64,000 nucleotides of DNA, taken from positions 16,952,704 to 17,016,703 of the forward strand of contig CM034099.1 of the NCBI GenBank assembly GCA_019914945.1, in the 5' to 3' direction. A model generated the notes under the pieces. It searched no databases, was not told the DNA's origin, and saw only the letters and a program-made list of their open reading frames with translations. This stretch comes from Typha latifolia. Its lineage: Eukaryota; Streptophyta; Magnoliopsida; Poales; Typhaceae. Of the stretch, positions 23,192 through 34,187 are shown one piece after another. Numbering within the stretch: position 1 is the stretch's first letter; every line of letters starts with the position of its first letter. The position numbers and the translations under genes are program-made.

Positions 23192-26072
23192 TCAATCACC
23201 TTCAGGACCAGCATCTTGAACCAGAACATTAACTTCACTAGATTTGGCAGTAGTTATAGAAACCGCCAACAAATCTGTACTCTGGTAAAGTTGACAGCTT
23301 GATGTGTTGTGTATTGATATTGTTGGTGCTGAACCCTGAGATGGTAAGGAAATAAAGTAGCTAAAGTTGACAAGATATTGATATATTCAATTTAAACACC
23401 AATGATCAATTCATCTTAAAAATTCAGTATATTTAAAGCAATTCCCTGAAAACTGTAGTTCAAGAGCCAACTCCACTGAAATCAGCCAGATCAACAATTA
23501 TATTGGTGAATTTCATGAGCTGCAAATGCCTTTGGATGCCATTGAGCTCTAGAACTGATAGATTTATTCTTCGAAATCATATAAGGCCATATAGTTCCAG
23601 TGCAATTACTTAGGACTGCAAGATATACCTCGCATTGCACCTCAATACTGCTGCAATTAACAATCTCACAAGCAGCAACAACACCCTACACCAAAATAGA
23701 TTGCTATACCAGTATATTCCCCCATTGTGTACATTTAGGTAAGTGATTTGACATATATGTAATCCTTCAATGCACATCATAAGTTTCACCTGAATTATAT
23801 CAGGCCTTCTGTTGTTCTCAATTTGTGTACTAAGAATAAAATGCCATCTAACCCATCTTCTTCCTAAAGTTACATACAAAAAGATCACAATACATTATCC
23901 TATATGACACGTCTGCAATAGGTAACAGATGACACAAAAACAAAGAACAGAAACAACAGAACTGGTATTGTGAGAGCAGCTGAAAAATAAATCCTTTCTG
24001 TACTTCTTCCTTCTCAAATTCAAGCATACCTAAACTGGAGATTCAGATGGGTCAGAAGTAACGGGAACTTCATTCCTTAGCAATACTGTACTAATGAATT
24101 AAGAATTTCTTCTTAGCTGTTTTATATAGTGTTGCAATTTACCAACTTGGGAATACATTTGGCAGATGGGTGGTGAAGAAAACAGATTGGTAACAAGATC
24201 CTACTTAATAATGATGTGATTCTAATTATGCGTCTGGATGCAAGGATTGTGTACTGCAAGTTAAGGATAATTTCAGCTTTGTGGTTTCAAATGGTCATTC
24301 TATTTCTATGAATCCTTTTTTTCATGTGCCAATAATTAAAATTAAAGCTTCTACACGGTTCTTTCTTTTCTCAAAACATGGGTAACCAACTGCATATCAC
24401 ATACTGTCTGCAGGAAAGGTAAGCAACATAACCATAGATAAATGCATTAAATTGGGGACTCTATTTCAGGTGACTTTTAAAGCTTTAGCCCGCTCCACAT
24501 GGTCAGGATCCTTATTTCTGTACTCTACAAGCCCTGTATTCAAATTTAGTTATATCAACATTATGCATGAATTATAGTACAACTGCACAGGATGCTAAAA
24601 AAAGTTAAGAAATTATTCATTATCCAGACCGTTTGCATAAAAACAAAAGATAGTTACTTAATATTCAAAGCAATAAATGTTACAGTAGAGTAAATAATAG
24701 TGAAACGGAAAGACAAAAAATCTGAAAACAGTAGAAACGTCATTAGAGAAGGTATTATATTCACTAATCATACTAAGCATATTGGCAAGCACAAGAATCA
24801 ATTGATATGATTATCTATAGAGATTCTTAAGTATACTATGTAGGTGAAGGGCATAACATGTTATCAGAGAAAGTTCACAGGATTGCTTCACAGATGAGTT
24901 AATCACTGCCACCGAAATTTAATTTACTCTATAGGATTTGTACATATTAGAGAACCAAGAGGACAAGATCAGAGCTGAGAATGCTGAAACACCTTATTGT
25001 TGTAGTCTTATAGAATTCAGCCATCTGCCAACTTTCATCCACATGTGCTGTGGGAAGAGGCTTCAAGTAAGATTCGAAGAGAGAAATGATAGATCAAGTC
25101 AAAATAGTTCTCTCCAAAGAGAAGCAAATCAAGAATAGCAACTTTAAAGCTATCACCACTCACCGCAATCCTTTCCGGAGTAAGCAATCCAAGCCAAAGC
25201 TGTCAAGCTATCTGCGGCCATCTTCAGATGGTTAATATAATCTGATTTTGTATCTTTAGTCAAAGCATTTGCTTTTAATGTTACTTCATTCAGTGGTTAA
25301 AGAACTCTGCCAAATCTTCAAGGCGGGGTTTCTGCGGCAGAGATCATATATTATCACTTAGACATCAAATTAAGAATTGGAATGGTGAGTCGGAGCAATT
25401 AAGATACAAATTAAAATATTAATATACAATGATTAATGAGATGAAGAAGGGAGGGAGCATAAATTGAAGTTCCATCTACCTTCTGTAGTTTCTTAACTTT
25501 GATCGAATCATGTGCAAAATGAAGCACAACTATAAATCCAGAGCTCGTCGGCTTTGATAAAGTAAAATGCGCAGTCATAAGTTGGAACTCAATTTCATGT
25601 ATACTTTATAGCTTTCTCGATCAGTAGATCGCACCACCACAATCTGCAAATAAAAAAAGAAAGTTGGGTAGCATAAATACATGACCTATGATTCAACTTG
25701 AATACTCAAAAGCATCACATGAGTTGTATATTTGTAATACCACCAATCCGAATTATATCTGGTAGGCAATTATTAATCCCGTAGACCCAAAAAAGAAACA
25801 GAAGTAACCTGGGTGTGTCTGGCCTTGATTACTCTGCACCAAGAAGGCCTCCTCCAGTATCTTGCTTGCCTCCGAAACCTTCCCTCCGATGTTCGCGGCA
25901 GCCGCCGAAACCCGACGGACGGAACTCTCCACCAACTGTTCGAATGCCGAGATAGCCGCGTCCACCGGCGACGCATCGAGAACCTCTCGTGAAGAAACCG
26001 ACAGCCGAGATCGCGCAGAGAGCGACTGCACCGCGGCTTGGAGGCTTCCAATCTCTCCACTAGATCTCTAAT
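23192..26072 (-). pseudogene. CAP1: Cyclase-associated protein (CAP) pseudogene
   Basis: CAP is an actin-monomer recycling protein. On the minus strand its pieces occur in the right order. The N-terminal helix is at ~25800-26070 (DLVERLEAS in one frame, AVQSLSARSRL and VRRVSAAAANIGGKVSEA in another). Next come KPRLEDLAEFF / LNEVTLKANALTK / LTALAWIAYSGKDC (25164-25331), AHVDESWQMAEFY (~24983-25066) and VEYRNKDPDHVERAKALK (~24480-24535). A GRRWV...IENNRRPDII piece (~23791-23868), VVAACEIVNCSSIEVQC (~23628-23690) and ISITTAKSSEVNVLV-like sequence (~23192-23340) follow. Damage: a frameshift inside the first helix, a one-base loss after AEFF, about five extra bases at FY/YNNKV, Trp replaced by a stop at the 3' end, no recognisable proline-rich linker and no last exon. 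No start ATG is evident. It is intron-bearing, so it derives from a gene duplicate and not from a processed transcript. Confidence 0.85.
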
Positions 26073-26405
26073 GTTTGGTAAGTAGCGAAAGCACCTCAAA
26101 AGGGAGAAACGAACCAGTGTTACGACTTAGGAGTGCCGTTGTAGCTTACACGTGGGTATTGAACGGAACGGGTCCCGGAATAAACCTGCGATAAGTAATG
26201 TTATTCACACCCGTTGCTTGCACATCTCCGATTTGGTAACACGATAAGGCCTACTTATCTGTGAATAAGGGCTCTTAATCTGACTCGGGGGGCGTATAGC
26301 TGTACGAATTGGTTAACCACATCTCGAGTCGCAACGAGAGACGAGATAATACCGAACCAGAGGGAGAAACCCCGATACTTTCTCCATTCCCCCCAACTAG
26401 TACCA
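26073..26405 (+). promoter_or_regulatory. Short intergenic promoter region between the CAP relic and the DUF7815-like gene
   Basis: The 333 bases separating the divergent CAP relic from the plus-strand ATG must hold the leader and core promoter of the downstream gene. CACGTG-like ACACGTGGGT is present near 26149-26158. No clear TATA box was seen. Confidence 0.45.
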
Positions 26406-29400
26406 ATGGCGTTCGAGATCCCCACCGCTCTCATCCACCAACTCCAGATCTCACTCCGGGAAGAAGCCGGAATCGGCTTCTACGACCCCGACGACTCCTC
26501 TCTACCTCCTCCGCCCTCTGTCGAGGACGCCGTCGCGGCGCTCGACCCCGACCTCCCGTCCTCCCTCCGATGTGCGCGATGCCAGGGTGGCCTCCTCCGA
26601 GGCCTCAGCTCTCCCCTGTGCATCTACTGCGGCGAGAGACGGAGCGGAGAAGGCGTCTCCGATACGATCTCCTTCCGCTGCACCGCCGCGTGTCGGTGGT
26701 TGCTCGATTCCCTTGGACTGGATGGATCTGTGAGTTTGCTTCTCTGATCTCGTGATTATTTTGCAGTTCGCGCTTGGATGATTTGTTCTCAAATTATGGA
26801 GGGCGTTAGTTTGTTAAACGAAGTCCTGTGAGTTGATTTCGGTGTTAATGCAAGTGGAATTTTAATTTCCGGAAGCATACGGTTCTGTTAAACAATTGAT
26901 ATAGGGGAAATTTAATTCGTGGAAAACAATAATTTGAGCCCAAGGTGGCCTTAAAGTGATGGACGCGGAAATGGAAATTGGGTCATGGTATGGATTTTTA
27001 TAGTTTGGCACTGATCCACAGTAGCTTTGCCTTGAGAACTTCCTCTCTGGCTCAAGTTTCATTCGAACCTTAAGTTGAGTGGTTCTACCGTGAGCTCAAC
27101 AAAATCTTGACATGCATAATTTGATTGTTAACTGCTTGGATATGTTATCTCAACGCCAGAAAGGGAGATTCTATCTCCATTGTGAGAGTTTGGAATTTAG
27201 TTCTTATATTTAAACTGATAATGTTTAGTATGACTTTGTTTCCCCTGTTAATTTGAAATAATAGAATAAGTTAATATAGTTGTAGAAGTAAAATTCAGTG
27301 CCTGAGTTATCGGTTGTTGATCTTTTGGAATTATGGTTTAAAGTTTCACCTGAATCTGCAAACTGAGATTGAAAATTTCCAACTGGGATGGTGCTTACGC
27401 AAAACTCGGGTCCTTGAACTCCAACATCTTGATCTTTATTAGGACAATGCTGATGCAATGAATCAAGGATAATTTTAGCACTTCAGCTTAACCTGGTTGA
27501 AATTAATAGGACTAACTCCCAATTGCCTAAAATCAGTCAGATAATTATTCCATTGTACAGAAAATATTATTAGAATTTAGAGGATCCATATAAAGAAGTT
27601 AAATGGGAGGTTCAAAAACTATAACAGTCCAATTTGGAATAAGAGCAAAATGAATATTTTTTTAGATTCTCATATTGAAAAGCATTTCTCACCAATTATT
27701 TTACAACTGAAAGTTGATCAGGTTAGTTTTCTCACGTTGAGTTTACTATGCATCACTCTGGTTCTCTACTAGCTATCTGAAATATCTATGTTGTTGAAAG
27801 GTGTGATTTTCTTCATCTTATTGAGCTATTTGAATTATTTAAAGAAGTTTTAATGTGTCTTTATCTGTTTGCTTCTTTTAGTGGATCTACTGTGTTAGTA
27901 TCATATATTTTTCACCTCATTTATTGTCAAGGAATAGATTTGTTTGTGATAGCACACTGTTGATAATTTCTGTACTAAGTAGTTCTTTTCACGAACATAG
28001 GTGTATTCTTATGTAGGAACCTATTATGCTGGACACTGAGTCAATGGATCCAATTAAAGGCCAAGATACACAAAAGAATGGGTTGGTTTTGTCTGATCTT
28101 TTGGACTTGGAACTTAGATGGCGTTCAAAGAGAGAGGGAGATACTCAAAGCTCTGCAGACAAGGAATCTACTTCTAGTGAATATGCTCTTAACTTGTCAG
28201 CGGTTGATCTGGATTCTTTTTTTACTGAAACAAAGAAAGATCTAGCTCCTGATGCTTCTGCTTCTGGTAGTGGCCAGTATATACATGAGCGACACATCAG
28301 TAGGAAAAATCATACATTTTCTGGCCCAGATGATTTTGATTTATCTGAAAACTTTCAATCTTCAGGCAGCAAAGGTAGTTCTTTGAATACTAAAAACAGT
28401 GAATCTGGTCATTCATTCACTGATTGGGACGCTGAATTTCAATCTGCTAGTTCTGAATCTTTTGCAGCAGACCCCAAATCAGTTGACTTATTTCGGAGTC
28501 ACTCAGTTACCAAGTCTGTAAGTCACCCAAATGTTGCACCAACTTTTGACAAGACAATACATACTCAACTTGAAAAGAATAGCACAGGTTTAGGTGTAGA
28601 ACTTCCTGATGTTGTGGCCCAGCCTTTGACAAATAACAAATTTGTTCAAGATGATCTTTGGCCTAGAAAGAACACGGAATTAGACAAAGATTTTTATGTT
28701 GGAACTGGAAGTACTGATGAAACCAACAGCAGTGAACTGAAAGTCTCTTCAGGTGACAACTGGGTTCAGGGTGATCTACTATTTACAAACAGCAGTAGAA
28801 GATCTGAGAATATTGGAAATGGCCATGACACGTTACAGTCCTTTGATGCTCGCCAAGATTTTAGCAGATCAGGTGAAGCACAGGGAGGTCTACCAAATTT
28901 GGAGAAACAAACTGCAATCACACCACAAGGACATTCTTCTGAAACAAAATCTATGGACCCATGGCCTACAAGCAGCACAAATATAGTTCATAATACCAAA
29001 GACACAAATTATGATGAGTCATTTGATGATTGGCAAGATTTTGCCAGTTCTGGTCAAACACAGGGAAGTATCTCAAATATACCAGAAGAAATTAAGGGCA
29101 TGCCATTTGAATCCCCCTCAGAAACTAAATCTATGGACCAGTTGCCTACAAGAAACACCTGGGAACTTGCAGAAGCTGTAAATGAAGATGAAGACTCTTT
29201 TGATGATTGGCAAGATTTTGCCAGTTCTGGCCCATTACGGGAGACTTTGCCAAATATAAGGGAAGAAACTAGGGACATATTGGAACAATCCCCAGAAATA
29301 AAATCTACGGAACAGCCGCCTGCAAGCAATATTAGGGAGTTTACTGAATCTATTAGTGAAAATCATGACTCTTTTGATGATTGTCAAAATTTTGCTAGTT

Positions 29401-31006
29401 TTGATCAAGCACAGGGAACTTTGTCAAATATTGCGGAACGAACTTGGGGCATGTCACTTGAACATACCTCAGAAATTAAATCGGCAAACCTGTGGCCCAC
29501 AAGCGGTATTAAGGAACTTACTGAATCTATAAATGAAAATAATAATTCTGTTGATGATTGGCAAGATTTGGTCAGTTCTGGTCAAGCTCAAGGAAGTTTA
29601 TCAAATCAAGGGGAAGAAGTTGCAGGCACGTCATTTGAACATCCCCCAGAAAGTAAACTTATAGATATGTGGCCTACTAGCAGCATTAAGGGATTGGGTG
29701 AATCTGTAGATGAAAATAATGACTCTTTTGGTGATTGGCATGATTTCACCAGTTCTGGTCAAGCACAGGAAAGCTTATCAAAACCATGGGGACAAGTTGG
29801 GGCTTCATTTTTTGAGTACTCTTCAGGATCAAAGCAGAATGAACTACAAGGTTCGGAATTTGGCAGCTTTATGCATTTCGATTCCTTTTCGAAAGCACCA
29901 GATGAAAAGAAAGATTCTAATGAAGCAAATGGCATGCTATTTGAGGCACTGACTTTTGACAGGTATGTGAGAAATGGTAATGGTAGAGTTTTTTTGCTTA
30001 TCTATAGGCTATAGAAACTATTAATTTCAATTTATTGAGTTTGTGGTAATTAGAACCTGCTGTTCTTTTCCTTAGATATCATCCAACTCAAAATTCCGCC
30101 CTTTTTTCTGAAGAAAGGACAAATTGAAGTCTTGCATTCACATTCACAGTAAGTGAATGTATGCCATGAGGCTCAAGGCACAAGCTGCAAGCTTGTGAGA
30201 ACTGAAAGTATATGAATGATATTTAATCTTAAACACTGAAGAGGGTAATGTGATATACTACATGGGCAATTGTAGGAATTATAAATTGAATTGCTAAGTA
30301 CGCATTATACACTTAATGTTCAATCATCAAAACCTACATTACGATATTTAAATATGGCATGTGATTCTGCAATAAATAGACTTAGGCATGAAGAGAAAAT
30401 TTGTCTCCTTTTAACTTGGCCATTCATTTCATGTAAAACATCCTAAATTTCATAAATCTCACCAGATAAGGGGCAACTAGAGAGCTTTGTCCTGGAACAT
30501 GATGCTTCCATTTTCGCTGCTATTATAACTAACATCTATAATGGACTGTACCTCGAATGCGAGTTGCTTTAGAATTTTAGAATGAGTATATTATCTCTAA
30601 TTCTCTAAGTTGTCAAATTGAATCATGGAATCTGTATAAAAATATGATAATGGACTTGTTCCTTACTGAATCTGTCTGATTTTAATCCATTCTTATCTTT
30701 ATTTTGGGCATCTATTGCTTTTTGCATTTGAAATTTCAATTTCCATTCCTAAGATAGAAGTACAATTCTCATTAAATATTATTTTGATATTTATACAGGA
30801 CGAATGATACAAATCAGATGATTGGTGCTGATCCATTTTCTGCATTTGGAGGGTCCATGGATGCTGATCATGTTTCCACTGAAAAACCAGAGCCTCCCAA
30901 TGTGAACTTAGAGATCCTGTTATCTCAAATGCATGATCTTTCATTCATGCTCAAGGATGAGCTCTCAATCCCTGATAAGCCTGGGAGTTTCAAGTCAAAT
31001 TCCTGA
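26406..31006 (+). CDS. DUF7815-like protein with six tandem WxxF-bearing repeats
   Basis: Three exons: 26406-26729, 28017-29962, 30799-31006; the sum is 2478 nt, giving 825 aa. The N-terminal 108 residues form a compact domain starting MAFEIPTALIHQLQISLREEAG and carrying two Cys pairs (CARC at 56-59, CIYC at 72-75), a likely zinc ribbon. I associate it with plant 'dentin sialophosphoprotein-like'/DUF7815 proteins, with limited certainty. The rest is acidic, Ser/Asn/Gln-rich and probably disordered. Six repeats of 58-60 residues begin near residues 384, 444, 503, 561, 620 and 679. Each is headed by a variant of S-F-D-D-W-Q-D-F-A-S-S-G. W-x-x-F next to acidic residues resembles motifs that bind clathrin-adaptor ear domains, suggesting but not proving a trafficking role. 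The C-terminus (LEILLSQMHDLSFMLKDELSIP) looks like a conserved amphipathic helix. The first intron is 1.29 kb. Confidence 0.85.
28842..29870 (+). repeat. In-frame tandem repeat array (six units of ~177 bp) inside the DUF7815-like exon
   Basis: Copies of TTTGATGATTGGCAAGATTT and its variants start at 28842, 29022, 29199, 29373, 29550 and 29727. The spacings are 180, 177, 174, 177 and 177 bp, all multiples of three. Each unit also repeats a Q-A-Q-G-S-L-S-N segment, a P-x-E-x-K-S segment and an N-E-N-x-D-S segment. Units have diverged, and the first has lost the Trp. Confidence 0.95.
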
Positions 31007-31945
31007 ACCTGGTATACAGATGACGCCTTTCTGTTGCTAAGTTTCTCTTACTATATCTTTGTTTAAAAACTGAATCGTTGCATTCCTTTTCATAGCTGAA
31101 ATATGTGTTGGTTGATATTCCCGCATATGATCAGCGGAGAGTAGGCATGATTCATGTCAATACCTCGGTCAGTGAGGTCAACCTGACTCTTGGTTGCCTT
31201 CAGATTATCATAAACTTTTTGATGATTGGAAGGGTTTGAGCTCCACAGTTTCAGGTAACACTTTAGTGAGGTCATGTTTATTCCCAGGATCCAAATCAAG
31301 TACCAGATCATGCTCTTTTTAGCAACATGGTATTGTTCATTATACCGGGGCATTCGGGGACAGCGCCATCATCCTTGTCCTCTGGGAATGCAAAAATGAG
31401 GCCATGAACGCGTGATGTTCTCAATATTCTAGAGTCATTGAGAGTTTGTTTTTCAGAGTGATTCTTCAAATTACATATATAACATGAATTTCAACGTGCC
31501 CATTTTATTCATGTATTGTCTTTGCAATCTATTATCATATAGTTTGGAGCATAATTTGAAAGTTTCACTCAAGGCGAAACAGTAACGGCAAAAACTTAAT
31601 AAAAGGTAAAGCTGAAATTTATTTGCTAAGGTCAAAATTATTTGGATTCTTTTCACATTTATTTTCGAGCAGCTAAAAGTATTCTACTTTGTCCTAAATG
31701 TTTTTTCTTATAAGGATCAAAATCGAAGCTAAAACTGAAATTTTCAACCATGATTTTGGAGGTTATTTGTTGCTACATTTGCAAGTATATATATATATAT
31801 GTGGCTGACTTTTTATCGACTTCTCTGGAATCTAAATAGTGCTGTGGCAGCATCTTAACTCTGACGGTCTTCCCGTGAGCACAAAATTTTCCTATAAATG
31901 GCTCAATTTCGTGTAACAGGGAATTAGATCAAGATTAAGGTTTGA
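31007..31945. other. 3' UTR of the DUF7815-like gene and AT-rich intergenic DNA
   Basis: The part before about 31400 is probably the 3' UTR. A short TA run lies at 31786-31801. No gene seen. Confidence 0.4.
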
Positions 31946-33180
31946 GTGACTGATTTTTCTATTTTTGATTTTCTATCTCATGATTTTGGGGGAAAAAGAA
32001 GCAGCATAAATGGCCGACTATTAACGTCCTATGATCCTTTCCTCCTCCCTGTCGCCAATCATCAAGAAGCTGTGTGGAAAACGTTTGCCACAGAGCAAAA
32101 TTGGGAAGCCCAAGGTTTCGTCCATTTCGGAATTTATTAAGGTGTCTAAATAGGAGGCACATTTCCCTTGGTACGGATGGCCTATCATTTGGCGATTGTG
32201 GGTCACTGCTAAAGTAAAGATGTTTCTCTGGAAAGCTGTGTGAAAACGTTTGCCTACTCATATGCACGAGCTTTTTGTGCTTAGTGTGTGATGAGGAGGA
32301 AACATTGGATCACATTATGGGTGCTCTAGAGCTATATAGCCTTCTGGAAGGCTGTAGGGGCACATTTGAATATTAACTTCAGGCATCAGGAAAAAGCAAA
32401 GAGGCGACTGGATTTGTGAAGAGCAGGGCCTACCGAAAGAGGCTGGGAACTTTATAACTAGCGTTATTGCTCTAGGCATGCTAGCTCCCAACGCGTTCGT
32501 TTTTTTTTTTTTTTTAAATTACTACTATGGACCAACAGCATATATGGGACTGTGGCTGATGCGATGGAGGCTGTATAAGATGAGAAGTGATTGAGAACAA
32601 AGATGGAGTAGGAGGAGGTTTGGTTGGCTAGCAAAAGCCCTCTCAAGGGCTGTTAAAGCTGAACTCGGATGCTTTTTTTATATCTACATCGACGACTATT
32701 AGGTTGGGATTTGTTATTCGCGACGGGAAAGGGGACTCTATTTTGGCCGGTGCTACTAGCGCCGAGCTGCAGACTCGCTCCTAGTAGAGGCGGAAACATT
32801 ACGTCTGGTACTCTTAAAAGTTTAGGAGTTTCACCTATCAAATTTTATGGCTGAGGTTGACTCTGAAGGCCTCATCAATATTTTGTGTCAACGAGCACCG
32901 GCTTCTTAGCAATGGAGGGCGATGTATCTTGATGTTGTACATCTTTTAAAACTTTTAAGCCACTGCTCTAGGAATGCCAACTAGGCTGCGCACGAGTTGG
33001 CAGCCCTAGAATGGGATCAAAGATTTAGATCTGTTTGGTTTGTCTCTTCACTGACTGAGTTGGCTCAATGTTGATATAGGGACTCCACAAGTATTTTTCT
33101 AGATACTTGAGGAACTATTACGCCCTCTTTTAAGGTGATGAATGCCTTTTTAAAACCCCAGAAAAAGAAATCATCAAAAA
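31946..33180 (+). mobile_element. Decayed 3' end of a LINE-type retrotransposon (zf-RVT and RNase H)
   Basis: Reading plus-strand frames in order gives the RT zinc-binding region at about 32165-32330: WPIIWRLWVTAKVKMFLWKA, then LPTHMHELF, then after a frameshift CLVCDEEETLDHIM. An RNase H region follows at about 32655-33060 (LNSDAFFISTSTTIRLGFVI, RDGKGDSILAG, later a CSRNAN-like tail with stops). The zf-RVT-then-RNase H order is that of plant L1-like ORF2. Several in-frame stops and frameshifts show it is long dead. It ends in an A-rich stretch (33160-33180), consistent with a LINE 3' end. It lies between two genes in the same orientation. Confidence 0.72.
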
Positions 33181-34187
33181 GTTATTTTCTTTTCTTGACT
33201 CTTTTTTTTCTTTGTATTCATATACAAGCTCCAAGTCAATCCATTATTGAGCTATTGTTTCAAACTAAACATCATTGAGTATTAATTTAAACCACCGCAT
33301 TATTTAGCTGCTCCCCTAAGTTAATACATAGCGTCAAGCCAAACTTAGAAAGTAAAATTTCTTTTTTCTTTTCCCGTTCTTTTCTGAGAACAAAATCATG
33401 AGTTGATCTTGAGCGGGTCCCAATCCATGGGTGATATTATGATTCACAACTTAGACTTTTCACAGTGAATTCTAGTGTAAATTAAATGGTCTTGGAATGT
33501 TAGAAGATACATAGAACAATGGGTGAAAAAAATAAAAAAAATTAGACACACAATTCTTATGGCATAAGAACACAAGAATCACAAGTCTAAAACTAACTTT
33601 ATTCTCTTTATCTAGGAAGATATTGTCGATTAAAACTGCAGAAACATGTTACTTCCAACTTGTCAAAAAATCAAATCAAATGTGGCGTTGATGGTGGGGT
33701 GGCCGTGGCCGTGGCCCCATATTTTATGACCATTTTTCACTAATTTGGGTCGTGTCACATGTGAATCACGTGATGCACGAGGGGCTTATATGAAAAAAAA
33801 AAAAAGCCCATGTGATAAGTTCAGACCTCAGTGTGAGCATGTTCGCGGTTTAAAGTTGGACATTGTCAGCTACCAGACGACAAGGATAGCTCGAGTCGAG
33901 AAATAAACCCAAGTAATGAAGTTTTGTTAGAAAAACTATACGCGTGCCTGTGGACGTAGATTGGTTTAAGGCGATATCTGATATCTCCCGCTACTTTTAT
34001 TTAATTATTTTCCCGTCGCTCGTTTTAAGTGATTTTATTTAGCCGCCGCCCTCCGCCGTTTTTCCCCAATCTCCACTGCGACTATTAAAAACTTACCGAG
34101 TTGCAAAAGCTCAATTGGATTGGATTGGATTGGAAGCCTAGGGTTTGAATCGGCTGCCTCTTCCAAGCCTCTCGAGGTCGCTGACGA
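33181..34187. other. Intergenic DNA and promoter/leader of the DUF676 gene
   Basis: AT-rich to about 34030, then a GC-richer leader. The leader holds a TTGGA/GGATT pentamer run (34113-34135) and CTAGGGTTT (34138-34146, a telo-box in reverse orientation), 40-50 bases before the ATG. Confidence 0.5.
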
